A DNA stretch of 64,000 bases, taken from assembly GCA_045660265.1 (NCBI GenBank), contig JAZRDM010000005.1, forward strand, positions 16,371 to 80,370, given 5' to 3'. The translations under genes and the position numbers were made by a program. This DNA is from Scatosoma sp045660265. Lineage in GTDB: Bacteria; Bacillota; Clostridia; Christensenellales; Borkfalkiaceae. Numbering within the stretch: the stretch's first letter is position 1; each line of letters opens with the position of its first letter. Positions 54,024 to 63,434 of this stretch are shown one piece after another. Below the pieces are notes generated by a model, which was not told where the DNA came from, did not search any database, and saw nothing but the letters and a program-made list of their open reading frames with translations.

Positions 54024-55253
54024 ATGAATTATATCTACCGCCACATGGAAAATCGAATTTTAGAGCTGTCGCAGTCGTATTCAGCCATACTTTTGACTGG
54101 CCCGCGTCAAGCAGGTAAAACAACTATGCTGCGCTCCCTTGCAGAAAAGGAAAATAAGGGACGTGAATATGTATCTCTTGACGACCTCGCAACACGTGAT
54201 ATGGCAAAAAACGACCCTGCGCTGTTTTTACAAATGCATAAGCCCCCCGTTTTAATCGACGAGGTTCAGTATGCCCCTGAATTGTTTACTTATATTAAAA
54301 TTCATATTGACGAGCACCACAATCCAGGGGATTTCTGGATGACGGGTTCGCAAATTTTCCGCTTAATGAAAGGTGTACAGGAATCGCTTGCAGGACGCGT
54401 AGCACTCCTGCATATGTCACCCATGTCACAGCGAGAAATCATCAGTGCAGATTGTATTCCTTTCACAACGAAGATGGAAACACTCCTTGCTGAAAGTAAA
54501 AAGATTAAGCCCGTAGATACCCCCACACTGTTTGAACGTATTTGGCGTGGTTCAATGCCTGGTATTGTATCAGGGCTTTATTCCGATAGAAATATGTACT
54601 ACTCGTCCTATATTTCAACGTATGTAGAACGCGACGTGCGAGATATTTCAGGAACGGTAGATGCTCTTAAATTTAACCGCTTTATTACTGCAGTTGCAGC
54701 AAGAACTTCGCAACTGCTCAATTATAAAGCAATTGCGGATGATGCCGATATTGATATGGCTACGGCAAAAGCGTGGGTAGATATTCTAGAAACGCTTGGA
54801 ATTATCTTTCTACTCCACCCGTACTCCAATAACGTGCTCAAACGTACAATTAAAACCCCGAAGATCTATTTCTACGACACGGGGCTTGTGTGCTATCTTA
54901 CGAAATGGTCAAGCTCTGAGGTTGCTGAAAGCGGAGCTATGAGCGGTGCACTTCTGGAAAACTTCACGGTATCCGAAATCATGAAAGGATACCAAAACGC
55001 AGGGCTTGAACCGTATCTCTATTTCTATCGAGATAAGGACGCAAAGGAGATCGACGTTATTATGGAAGGTGACGGCAAACTTTGTCCTTTGGAAATTAAG
55101 AAAACTGCAACACCTGATAAGCGCATTATTCGTACATTCGGCGTAATCGACCGTGCCCCGTTACAAGTCGGCACTAGCGCAGTTCTTTGCATGGCTGACC
55201 AATTCGGTGCGTTCGACAAAGATAACCTTATTGTACCAATTTGGATGATATGA
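54024..55253 (+). CDS. AAA ATPase with C-terminal DUF4143
   Basis: This 409-aa protein (start at the ATG at 54024, which has GGAGG 5 bases upstream) has Walker A LLTGPRQAGKTT, Walker B PVLIDEVQYAPE and a sensor-like FWMTGSQIF. DUF4143 follows, with the winged-helix-like NYKAIADDADIDMATAKAW and the conserved ending EIDVIMEGDGKLCPLEIKKT, which resembles a PD-(D/E)XK nuclease fold (Asp ... Glu-Ile-Lys). This family is common in bacteria and mobile elements; its role is not established. No partner gene is evident. Length is normal. Confidence 0.88.
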   Translation: MNYIYRHMENRILELSQSYSAILLTGPRQAGKTTMLRSLAEKENKGREYVSLDDLATRDMAKNDPALFLQMHKPPVLIDEVQYAPELFTYIKIHIDEHHNPGDFWMTGSQIFRLMKGVQESLAGRVALLHMSPMSQREIISADCIPFTTKMETLLAESKKIKPVDTPTLFERIWRGSMPGIVSGLYSDRNMYYSSYISTYVERDVRDISGTVDALKFNRFITAVAARTSQLLNYKAIADDADIDMATAKAWVDILETLGIIFLLHPYSNNVLKRTIKTPKIYFYDTGLVCYLTKWSSSEVAESGAMSGALLENFTVSEIMKGYQNAGLEPYLYFYRDKDAKEIDVIMEGDGKLCPLEIKKTATPDKRIIRTFGVIDRAPLQVGTSAVLCMADQFGAFDKDNLIVPIWMI

Positions 55254-55352
55254 TTAATATTTGAAGGTATAAGCAATTATCTTTTATGCTTTTACAAGCA
55301 AATCAGTAAACCAATAAGTTGAAATATATTTAGAAAAAAGGATAAAGTCAGC

Positions 55353-55934
55353 ATGAAAAAAAGTAATATAGCGTTGGGTATCACCATCAGTTTTGCGGCC
55401 TTGGGCATTATCTCTTGTTTCTTTGAAATATCTGTACAAATTTTGACAACGCTTTCTATATGCTCATTTCTTATTACTATTGCGCAAACTCTTCAAAATT
55501 TTATAACAATACGCGATGAGGAAGAGCAAAAAAAATTTGATTGTGTTAAACAAATGAATAATTTCAAGTTTGACGAAAAATGGGATTATTTTTATAAGAA
55601 ATATTGGCATTTTTGGAACAATGATAAAAAAGCAAAAATTCTAAAAGTAGTGGGCAATATGCTAGAAGTTTTCTCTGTTATGGTCTTGCTATTAGGATTG
55701 ATTGTTCCTCTCAAAATATTCGAATATGAATGGGTTAGCAATTTATTCACTTTCTTATCATTCAGCTTCTTATTTTTCAGTATTTGGCTCGTAGGGATTA
55801 TCAAGGATCGAATAAATTTATGGAATGAGCTTTTAGCAATGGCTATGTTGTTAAAGAATCCAACCTCAATAGATCAAAAAATCGAAACACAAGATTATGA
55901 AGCAGATACTAATCTTGATTCGAGTAAAGATTAA
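55353..55934 (+). CDS. Unknown membrane protein with four helices
   Basis: This 193-aa product has two hydrophobic segments near the N-terminus (about 6-26 and 28-48), a soluble charged stretch with many Lys, Asp and Trp (about 50-95), and two more helices (about 103-123 and 130-152). The tail is polar and acidic. The layout resembles small membrane effectors of defence loci, but no family is recognised. AT-rich codon use. It lies 100 bases after the ATPase gene and 170 bases before the restriction gene. Confidence 0.6.
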   Translation: MKKSNIALGITISFAALGIISCFFEISVQILTTLSICSFLITIAQTLQNFITIRDEEEQKKFDCVKQMNNFKFDEKWDYFYKKYWHFWNNDKKAKILKVVGNMLEVFSVMVLLLGLIVPLKIFEYEWVSNLFTFLSFSFLFFSIWLVGIIKDRINLWNELLAMAMLLKNPTSIDQKIETQDYEADTNLDSSKD

Positions 55935-56104
55935 AAAGCCTAACAACTTCTGAAGCGAAATAGAGATAGTTTTGCTGTCTACATATAATTCGGTGAGCAT
56001 TTTATAGATGATTATTATGGCTATCTTTGGGATTTCGAGTATTCAACTGTTTGAATTTACTGCCGTATCCGTAGAAATAATAGTTGAAAAATTGGAGAAG
56101 AAAA

Positions 56105-58984
56105 ATGTTTTACAAGATGATCGCACAAAAGCGTGATGAGTGGTATAACGGTGATTGCCCCGTAAAAGAGCTTATTACGTATATAGAAAACACCAACCAA
56201 ATGCGTGATGCACAAACAGAAGCAATTAAAACGTATTTGTTCTTAAAAATTGGTTGCGATAACAAACCGCTTTCGGAGTTATTTTCCAGCGGTGCTTTTA
56301 ACACGCTTGATTTGGATTCGCTTGAAGTTTCCACTACGGTTAGAGACACATTGAAAGCAAACCCTGCCCTTACAGCGTTATATGAATATGCTTCTCTTGA
56401 AGACGATAACGGAAATAAAGTTTCGGAAAAGATTTGTGCGGAAATTAAAAAGAACCCTACGGAAATAGAACCCAAAGAATTCTTCCGTAAGGCGTTTTAT
56501 GGCGTAGAATATACCGACTACCTGTTCAGCTTGCCTATGGGTGCAGGTAAAACATATTTGATGGCGGCGTTTATTTACCTTGACTTGTATTTTGCTATTA
56601 ACGAACCTGAAAATAAGAATTTTGCCCATAACTTCATTGTATTTGCACCTTCGGGTTTAAAGTCCTCGGTAGTACCAAGCCTTAGAACCATTCAAAACTT
56701 TAACCCTGCGTGGATAATTCCCGAACCCGTGGCAAGTGATTTGAAACGCAAGTTAATTTTTGAAGTACTGGACGAGAATAAAACCGCTAAAAAGTCAAAC
56801 AAAACCAAGAACCCCAACGTGCAAAAGATTTCCATTCACCAACCGTTGGACGAGCTTATGGGTTTTGTTGCTGTAACGAATGCGGAAAAGGTTATTTTGA
56901 ACCGTGTTGTTGAAAAGAACGGGCAAATTAGCTTATTTACTAAAGACGAAAACGACAAAGAAGACAAGGCTGCAAACGAACTGCGTAATATTATAGGCAA
57001 ACTTCCCCACCTTTCCATTTTCATTGATGAAGTTCACCACGCTGCAACAGACGAAAAGAAATTGCGTGCGGTTGTTCATAACTGGGCGAGTACGGGTAAT
57101 GTTAACAGCGTAGTTGGTTTTTCAGGCACACCGTATTTACAAAGCAAAGAAAAAATAGCCGTAACCGATAAATTGGGTGTAGCTACGCAAGAAATTTCTA
57201 ACATTGTGTACTATTACCCCTTGGTAGAAGGTATTGGTAACTTCTTGAAGAAACCCACCGTTTATATTTCCGATAGCAACGCACGCTTGGATATTATTGA
57301 AAAAGGCGTAAGACAATTCCTTGATAGCTACAAAGATACCACCTATGCGGATGGTACTTGTGCAAAGCTTGGTATTTATTGCGGTACGATTGAAACACTG
57401 GAAGAACAGGTGTACCCTTTAATAGAAACCATTGTTTCCGAATATGGCTTGAACCCCACCATGGCTGTATTGAAATACCATGGCGGTAATAAAACATATA
57501 CCATTCCCGTAGACAGCGCTTACGAATTTTCCATTTTAGACAAGCCGTTTTCCACCAAGAAAATAGTGTTGCTTGTACAAATAGGAAAGGAAGGTTGGGA
57601 TTGCCGTAGCTTGACGGGGATTATACTTTCGCAAGAAGGCGACTGTTCTACGAATATGGTATTGCAAACTTCGTGCCGTTGCCTTCGCCAAGTGCAGAAA
57701 GGTATGCACGAAACGGCAATGATTTACCTGAACGAAAGCAATGCAAGAACGCTGAATATGCAATTAGAACAACAGCATAGAATTAGCCTTGCCGAATTCC
57801 AAAAAGGTAATGAGAAAACCGCTACTACCATTAAACGGTACGATAGAACGGCGTATTTGAAATTGCCCAAGGTGGATTTCTACCAGTTAAAAGTTCACTA
57901 CCGTACCGTAATTGTAGAAGAAGTACAAGATGCGGATATTCGTAGTACAATTACACAGGCGGCGGATAAAGCGAAAATAAACACTATTATTAGAACCGCA
58001 GAGCTTGCAGAAGAACTGAAAACAACCAACACTGCCCTTGATGATTCCGAACATGGTATGGCGGTTGCTAATTTTAACGTGTGGCTGAACGAGCTTTTGA
58101 AAGAAAGCTTTGGCTTTATTCAGCGTGCCGACATTACGCCCTATTTACCCGAATTGCAAGCAGAATTTGCAAAGATTGTTTATGAAAAAGACGGCGTAAC
58201 ATATTTTAGTTCGAAGTACAACCTTTCGGTGTTCAATGCACATATTCGTAAGGCGTTTTATAGCAAGCGTTCCTTTGAAACGCAAGAAGAATTGATTCCC
58301 GAAGAAGCAAGCCTTTTGCACGTAGAAAATTTCAAAGCGGAAGTTTCCACAACCACGCCCGATTCTTATTACCCGAATGCGGAAATGGTTGAAAAGATTG
58401 TATTGGACGATAAAGGTAAATTGGGTTTAACGGAAAAGCAAAAGAAAGCAATTGAAGCATTGGAAGCAGTTGGTTTTAACGACCAAGCCGATTTAATTCG
58501 CAAGCAAACCGTTTCCCACCCCATGAAAAACAATTCCTTCCATTATTTGCCCTATAAGACAGACAGCAGTTTTGAACAAGTTTTCTTAACAGAAGTACTT
58601 ACTGAAGATTGTGTTAAAAATAACAATTTGGAAGTGTACTACAACGGCGATAGAGCATTAACCGAATTCAAAATTAAGTGTTACGAGCAGAAAGGTAGCA
58701 AGTGTAATTATATTGGTATGTACACGCCCGACTTTTTGATTGTACAACGCAAAGACGGCCAAATACACAAAGCGTTGATTGTGGAAACGAAAGGTGAAAT
58801 TTACGCAAAAGATACTACATTCCAAAGCAAGCGTAAGTTTATGGAAACCGCTTTCGTTCAAAAGAACAATGAAAAGTTTGGGTATAGCCGATTCGATTAT
58901 TTGTACTTGGAAGATACCCTTTCCGATAAAGACAGAATTGTGGCTACAATAACTGCAATTACAAGCTTTTTTACAGAGGTATAA
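56105..58984 (+). CDS. Type III restriction enzyme, Res subunit (helicase-nuclease)
   Basis: This 959-aa protein (ATG at 56105 with GGAG upstream; TTG at 56084 is less likely) is the ATP-dependent DNA translocase and endonuclease of a type III-like system. It has motif I LPMGAGKTYLMA, motif II IFIDEVHHAAT, motif III GFSGTPY, motif V/VI VLLVQIGKEGWDCRSLTG and QTSCRCLRQ, and near the C-terminus the PD-(D/E)XK nuclease site TPDFLIV ... LIVETKG. Size is typical for Res. It is the first gene of a cluster with very small gaps (3, 1 and 5 bases), normally the second gene after Mod. Confidence 0.9.
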   Translation: MFYKMIAQKRDEWYNGDCPVKELITYIENTNQMRDAQTEAIKTYLFLKIGCDNKPLSELFSSGAFNTLDLDSLEVSTTVRDTLKANPALTALYEYASLEDDNGNKVSEKICAEIKKNPTEIEPKEFFRKAFYGVEYTDYLFSLPMGAGKTYLMAAFIYLDLYFAINEPENKNFAHNFIVFAPSGLKSSVVPSLRTIQNFNPAWIIPEPVASDLKRKLIFEVLDENKTAKKSNKTKNPNVQKISIHQPLDELMGFVAVTNAEKVILNRVVEKNGQISLFTKDENDKEDKAANELRNIIGKLPHLSIFIDEVHHAATDEKKLRAVVHNWASTGNVNSVVGFSGTPYLQSKEKIAVTDKLGVATQEISNIVYYYPLVEGIGNFLKKPTVYISDSNARLDIIEKGVRQFLDSYKDTTYADGTCAKLGIYCGTIETLEEQVYPLIETIVSEYGLNPTMAVLKYHGGNKTYTIPVDSAYEFSILDKPFSTKKIVLLVQIGKEGWDCRSLTGIILSQEGDCSTNMVLQTSCRCLRQVQKGMHETAMIYLNESNARTLNMQLEQQHRISLAEFQKGNEKTATTIKRYDRTAYLKLPKVDFYQLKVHYRTVIVEEVQDADIRSTITQAADKAKINTIIRTAELAEELKTTNTALDDSEHGMAVANFNVWLNELLKESFGFIQRADITPYLPELQAEFAKIVYEKDGVTYFSSKYNLSVFNAHIRKAFYSKRSFETQEELIPEEASLLHVENFKAEVSTTTPDSYYPNAEMVEKIVLDDKGKLGLTEKQKKAIEALEAVGFNDQADLIRKQTVSHPMKNNSFHYLPYKTDSSFEQVFLTEVLTEDCVKNNNLEVYYNGDRALTEFKIKCYEQKGSKCNYIGMYTPDFLIVQRKDGQIHKALIVETKGEIYAKDTTFQSKRKFMETAFVQKNNEKFGYSRFDYLYLEDTLSDKDRIVATITAITSFFTEV

Positions 58985-58987
58985 AAA

Positions 58988-59818
58988 ATGAAATGGTTGG
59001 ATTATAGAGAGAAATTAGGAATTGGTTTTAATGAAACAGAAAAACTTTTAGCGTTTAAAAATAAAGTTGTTGTTTTTCTTACCAAACTTATAGATCGTTT
59101 AACAGAAACTTCATTAAAAGAATATTGCATTATGGTGGGAGAAAAACCCGAGTATATTAATATTCTTAATGCAATGACTTACAGCTTTGAACAAAGTAAG
59201 AGTATAGCTGAAATAATAGCAAAATATATTGCGTTTTGTAATACTTTTTATGAGTTTGGCAGTGATAGGAGGCTTAATGTCAAAGCAACACATAGTTCAC
59301 GACAAAAACTTCTTATTTTTTTAGAGAATTGTTTAACCGATTTAAATATTCCGTATGAAATTTTAAAAGATAGTGACGGCGTTTTTGTGTTCCCGAAAGG
59401 TGCAAAAGAGCTTGACGATGCCCTTGTTTCCGAAGTTTTAGAATGGTTGAATGAATACCCCGATACAAAGATTGAATGGGTGCAAGCGTTAAGGGATTAT
59501 TCAAGTGTAACCGAAGAAAACGCAAGCGATGTGGCGGATAAATTCAGAAAAGCGTTAGAGCGTTTCTTTCAAGAATTTTTTGGACAAAACAAAAGCATTG
59601 AAAACCTTAAAAGTGACTATGGCACGTTCATGAAAAATAAAGGTGTTCCCAAAGAACTTAGTAATAATTTGGAAACGCTTTTGCAAGCTTACGCTAATTT
59701 TATGAATGGCTACGCAAAACACCAAAGCAAGACGAGCAAGAACACGTTGGAATACATAATGTACCAAACAGGCAATATTATTCGGTTTTTAATTACGCTG
59801 AACAGAGAAGGAAAATAA
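58988..59818 (+). CDS. Unknown protein with a HEPN/abortive-infection-like C-terminal part
   Basis: This 276-aa soluble protein begins 3 bases after the Res stop. Residues about 1-130 are mostly helical and unrecognised. The C-terminal half (FRKALERFFQEFFGQNKSIE, ANFMNGYAKHQSKTS, YIMYQTGNIIRFLI) resembles helical domains of AbiJ/HEPN-type abortive-infection proteins, which often act as RNases or as modulators. A clear HEPN RxxxxH motif is not seen, so catalysis is uncertain. Its position between Res and DUF4393 genes suggests a built-in partner of the restriction system. Confidence 0.65.
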   Translation: MKWLDYREKLGIGFNETEKLLAFKNKVVVFLTKLIDRLTETSLKEYCIMVGEKPEYINILNAMTYSFEQSKSIAEIIAKYIAFCNTFYEFGSDRRLNVKATHSSRQKLLIFLENCLTDLNIPYEILKDSDGVFVFPKGAKELDDALVSEVLEWLNEYPDTKIEWVQALRDYSSVTEENASDVADKFRKALERFFQEFFGQNKSIENLKSDYGTFMKNKGVPKELSNNLETLLQAYANFMNGYAKHQSKTSKNTLEYIMYQTGNIIRFLITLNREGK

Positions 59819-59819
59819 A

Positions 59820-60605
59820 ATGGGTGAAGATAAAAAAGGTTTGGTGGAAGCAACTTCCCAAGCATTACAAGACAATTTGCCTGAAACGGTTAAAGAAACC
59901 GACGGGATACTTTCTACTGTAGTTGGTTTTTTCAACAATGTTGTATTGTACCCCGTAAAAAAGGCGAACTTAACTTTCAAATATAAATTGGAAAAATTCC
60001 GAGAAGATTTGGAAACTAAAACCTCAAAAATTCCACAAGAAAACTTACAAGTTCCCCCTACAATGATTGCAGGTCCTGTATTAGAAGCATTAAAATATAC
60101 ATACGACGAAGAAGAACTTCGAGAAATGTATGAAAACTTGTTGACTTCAGCAATGGATAGCAGAATTGCTAAACAGGCTCACCCTTCCTTTGTGGACGCA
60201 ATAAAACAAATGAGCCCTTTAGATTCTAGAGTGTTAAAAGAGATTACAACACACCAACAGTTTAGGTGTTTTGAAGTTTTGTTTACATATAATGAACAAA
60301 ATGCCAAACGAGTTTATTCTTATGGCATGCCTAACTTTTTTGTGGAAGAATTGGAGGAGTTAGGCGATCCTTTCGAGATTTCCACCTCAATTATAAATTT
60401 AGTTCGATTGGGAATGATAGTAATTACGGATGGGACTATTCGTGGGGCGGATTATACTTCAATTCACAAGAATGCTTTTTTCCAAGAAAGATTAAAAGCC
60501 TTTAATAATTATGGGAAACCTATAAGCGTTGAAGTAAAAAAACACACAATAGAAATAAATAACTACGGGCACGCATTTGCAAACGTTTGTATTTTTAAGG
60601 AGTAA
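59820..60605 (+). CDS. DUF4393 (Abi-alpha-type) protein
   Basis: This 261-aa protein starts one base after the previous stop. It shows the family pattern: an N-terminal amphipathic or weakly hydrophobic segment (ILSTVVGFFNNVVLYPVKKA), then KIPQENLQVPPTMIAGPVLE, YTYDEEELREMYENLLTSAM and HPSFVDAIKQMSPLDSRVL, followed by a winged-helix-like C-terminal part. DUF4393 proteins are found in defence islands and are linked to abortive infection; a molecular function is not proven. Embedding inside a restriction-modification operon argues for a joint defence role. Confidence 0.85.
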   Translation: MGEDKKGLVEATSQALQDNLPETVKETDGILSTVVGFFNNVVLYPVKKANLTFKYKLEKFREDLETKTSKIPQENLQVPPTMIAGPVLEALKYTYDEEELREMYENLLTSAMDSRIAKQAHPSFVDAIKQMSPLDSRVLKEITTHQQFRCFEVLFTYNEQNAKRVYSYGMPNFFVEELEELGDPFEISTSIINLVRLGMIVITDGTIRGADYTSIHKNAFFQERLKAFNNYGKPISVEVKKHTIEINNYGHAFANVCIFKE

Positions 60606-60610
60606 TAAAA

Positions 60611-62473
60611 ATGGCAATTAAGTATATACCATTCTTTCCCGAACCGATTGAAGGACAAGCAATTTTAGATAATTTCAAAAGAACCTTGCGTTATAAAGGT
60701 GCTAATGACGTGGAAGGTAAACTTCGCCGTGGTATGCCCCTTTACGAAATGGAAAAACAAGAAACCGTGGGTGAAAATACCGATGGTAATTTGGTGATTC
60801 GTGGTGAATGTATTTCCGCCTGTGCCTACCTTCGTGAACAAAATATTAAGGTCGATTTAGTGTATATTGACCCCCCTTTCGCAAGCGGTGCTGATTACGC
60901 TAAAAAGGTGTATATTCGCCGTAACCAGAAAGTGGCGGAAGCTATTGCAAAAGCCGAAGAAGAACTTGATTTTGATGAAATTCGTGCCTTTGAAGAGAAA
61001 ATGTACGGTGACGTTTGGGATAAGGAAAAATACTTAAACTGGATGTACGAAAACCTTATGGCAATTAAAAGTGTAATGAGCGAAACCGCTTCTATTTATG
61101 TGCATTTGGATTGGCATATTGGGCATTATGTTAAAATTCTTATGGACGAAATTTTCGGTGAAGAAAACTTTAAGAACGAGATAGTATGGTGTTATTCTGT
61201 TGGCGGCAAAGGTGATAGATTTTTCGGAAGAAAACACGACACAATTTATTGGTACACAAGAAGTGAAGATTACTTTTTCGACGGGAAGAGCCCCTTTGTA
61301 ACAACAGAAAGAAAACAAAATACGCATATGCGAACAAAGATTGATGAAGACGGGCGAGAATACCAAGAAAAAACAGACAGAAAATCCGGAAAGGTATACC
61401 GTTACTATGTTGATGAAGGCAAAATACCTGAGGATTATTGGACTGATATAGAACAATTAAATAGAGAAGATGTTGAACGAGAAGGATATGCAACCCAAAA
61501 ACCCGAACGACTTATAGAAAGAATAGTAGCCTCCTCAGCTGACGAGCATATGGTAGTGGCTGACTTCTTTGGCGGTAGCGGTGTTACAGCCGCCGTTGCA
61601 AGCAAGCTGAAACGCAAATTTATTCATTGCGATGTTGGCGTTAATTCTATTCAAACCACAAGAGATAGATTAAAGGCAGACGGTGCTACATTTGATTTGT
61701 TGGAAATTAAAGACGGTGTTTCCTTGTACCGCAACCCCGTGCAAACCATGGATAAAATTAAAACGCTTATTCCAGGCTTAAAGAATGAAGATTCCTTAGA
61801 TTCGTTTTGGGAGGGCGGTATTTCCGATAGCAAGCTTGGCATGATGCCCGTGTATGTACCCAACCTTATGGACAGTGCCACTAAACTTTTGGATACGGTG
61901 CTTATGAACCGTATTTTGCATGAAGCCATTCCCGAATTGGATTCTTCCGTTAAGAAAGTAATTGTTTATTACGTAGATATAACGGACAAGGCTGAAATTG
62001 AACAGTTCATTAAAGACGATGACAGCACTATGGTGGAAATTGAACTGCGGGATTTGAAAGAAATTCTTGACGACGTTGTTATTAACGATTATGTTGAATT
62101 TTCTTGTAGTAAAAGCGAAACTGGTGCTTATGTAGTTACCATTGATAAATTAGTTAGTGACCGTGTAAATGGAAAGATTTGGGAGTTCAACCAAAAAGCA
62201 CTTGCAAATGCTAGCGAAAAGAAACCGTATAAACCCATTGTTACAAGCGATGAAGGTTTGGAATTGATTGAGTTCATTTCCCTTGATTGCACTGCTTCCG
62301 AAGGCGAGTGGCATTCTGACAGTGAAATTAAAATTGACAAGCTTGGCTATGTAATTGTGAACGGCGAGAAAACAAAAGATTTCTGGGATTACACTATTAA
62401 AGCCGACAAGAAACCCTTGCGTATGAAAATTCGTAACATTTGCGGTGATGAAAGTATTCTGGAGGTGAAATAA
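60611..62473 (+). CDS. Type III DNA methyltransferase (Mod subunit)
   Basis: This 620-aa beta-class N6-adenine methyltransferase has motif IV VYIDPPFASGADY near residue 85, a long target-recognition region (about 120-300, with EIVWCYSVGGKGDRFFGRKH), then motif I ADFFGGSGVTAAVA near 320. It protects the host sites and specifies the sequence cut by Res. Ribosome site AAGGAG. Mod usually precedes Res; here it is the fourth gene. Motifs are intact, so it should be active. Confidence 0.92.
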   Translation: MAIKYIPFFPEPIEGQAILDNFKRTLRYKGANDVEGKLRRGMPLYEMEKQETVGENTDGNLVIRGECISACAYLREQNIKVDLVYIDPPFASGADYAKKVYIRRNQKVAEAIAKAEEELDFDEIRAFEEKMYGDVWDKEKYLNWMYENLMAIKSVMSETASIYVHLDWHIGHYVKILMDEIFGEENFKNEIVWCYSVGGKGDRFFGRKHDTIYWYTRSEDYFFDGKSPFVTTERKQNTHMRTKIDEDGREYQEKTDRKSGKVYRYYVDEGKIPEDYWTDIEQLNREDVEREGYATQKPERLIERIVASSADEHMVVADFFGGSGVTAAVASKLKRKFIHCDVGVNSIQTTRDRLKADGATFDLLEIKDGVSLYRNPVQTMDKIKTLIPGLKNEDSLDSFWEGGISDSKLGMMPVYVPNLMDSATKLLDTVLMNRILHEAIPELDSSVKKVIVYYVDITDKAEIEQFIKDDDSTMVEIELRDLKEILDDVVINDYVEFSCSKSETGAYVVTIDKLVSDRVNGKIWEFNQKALANASEKKPYKPIVTSDEGLELIEFISLDCTASEGEWHSDSEIKIDKLGYVIVNGEKTKDFWDYTIKADKKPLRMKIRNICGDESILEVK

Positions 62474-62524
62474 ACCTTGAAAAAGTTTTCGATTTAAAAG
62501 AGCAAAATAAAAAGCGAAACATCC

Positions 62525-62683
62525 ATGTTTCATGATAGGCATAATACGGCGTTTCAATGTCCAAGATGTCATTATACAACAGATTATCGTACCAAATTTA
62601 AGACACGAAATGAAGCTAAAGCGATTATCATCGATAATCTGGATCGATGTTTTAAACAAACCGATAATTCTGATTCGAAATAA
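62525..62683 (+). CDS. 52-aa zinc-ribbon-like protein
   Basis: Begins MFHDRHNTAFQCPRCHYTTD and ends in a polar tail (FKQTDNSDSK). CPRCH supplies two Cys and a His; a third Cys (RCF) is 28 residues on, so a compact zinc-binding knuckle is possible. No good ribosome site is visible, but the frame is intact and followed directly by a strong terminator. It lies 51 bases after Mod and may close the operon. It could be a small nucleic-acid-binding protein; function unknown. Confidence 0.5.
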   Translation: MFHDRHNTAFQCPRCHYTTDYRTKFKTRNEAKAIIIDNLDRCFKQTDNSDSK

Positions 62684-62688
62684 ATATG

Positions 62689-62725
62689 AGCGTAGCGATC
62701 GATTAAGATTGCTACGCTTTATTTT
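62689..62725 (+). terminator. Intrinsic terminator of the restriction cluster
   Basis: AGCGTAGCGATC and GATTGCTACGCT pair over 12 bases with one wobble, followed by TTATTTTTG. Confidence 0.85.
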
Positions 62726-62799
62726 TGTGTGAAAATATAAAGATTGTTCTTTTCGACAAACAAAGACAAAACAAGACAAGCGATACGGACATAATAACA

Positions 62800-62828
62800 T
62801 TGACATGCTTCTGCTGCTGTGTTAAAAT
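62800..62828 (+). promoter_or_regulatory. Promoter upstream of the structured RNA and integrase
   Basis: TTGACA (62800-62805), 17-base spacer, TAAAAT (62823-62828). It would start transcription near 62835. Confidence 0.7.
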
Positions 62829-62880
62829 ATATATGATAAAAAATTAAATAGATGTAAGTGCTACAACACCAAAGATATAA

Positions 62881-62990
62881 AGACGCGTATTTATATACAT
62901 ACAAGCACGGCGCATCCATCACTAGCGAACATCAATCGTTCGCTTTGTTGGTATGCCACTATGCGTATGGAAGATACACGTCTTTTTTAT
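62881..62990 (+). ncRNA. Candidate structured RNA or attenuator upstream of the integrase gene
   Basis: AGACGCGTAT (62881-62890) pairs with ATACACGTCT (62974-62983; 9 of 10) and closes a fold that contains GCGAAC/GTTCGC (62925-62943) and CGCAT/ATGCG (62911-62915 and 62961-62965). The 3' arm runs into TTTTTTATT, like a terminator. With the promoter at 62800 this predicts an RNA of about 155 bases. An open frame of 28 codons from ATG at 62953 overlaps the 3' arm and could be a leader peptide, but it lacks a ribosome site. Confidence 0.5.
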
Positions 62991-63434
62991 TACCGTAAAA
63001 AATCCAAACAGTGAAGACAGCGCTCATATTGGAGAGTAAAAAACGAAAGCAAAAATCACTCGAACGGCTCGACGCGCAAACACGCTACGACGAACTTTGA
63101 CGGCTCAAATCGTTTTCCGATTTGTGTGCAGGAATAAGCGATGGTGCTGTAAAGCCCCATTTCGCGGAAAACATCTGACGGCAACGCCGACAGTTAGCGG
63201 GGTTTAGCAATTTTTTGGAAAGGTGCTGTAAAATGCCTCCAAAATGGGGTGTGGTGCTGTAAGAGACTAAACTGCCGACGTTTAAAAGGATTGTTGTGGT
63301 GCTGTGACGGAAATAAAGCAAAATTTAAGAATTTCCTACGATTTTCTATGAGAATTCCACCCCTAAACGCTGGATATATTCTCGAACGTGTGGTATGTTG
63401 TGGTTGCCAAAAAATAAAACAAAGGAGGAAAACA
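62991..63434. other. Integrase upstream region without a clear gene
   Basis: Contains a GTG-started frame of 30 codons (63017 onward, MKTALILESKKRKQKSLERL) lacking a ribosome site, a hairpin AAATCG/CGATTT near 63110, and four direct repeats listed separately. The integrase ribosome site (AAAGGAGG) is at its end. Confidence 0.4.
63142..63307 (+). repeat. Four direct repeats of GGTGCTGT(A/G)A before the integrase gene
   Basis: Copies start at 63142, 63221, 63252 and 63297. Three read TGGTGCTGTAA, AGGTGCTGTAA and TGGTGCTGTAA; the fourth is TGGTGCTGTGA. Spacings are 79, 31 and 45 bases. They are short, same-strand and confined to the 166 bases upstream of the integrase, as expected for integrase or excisionase arm sites or regulator boxes. 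Confidence 0.65.
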
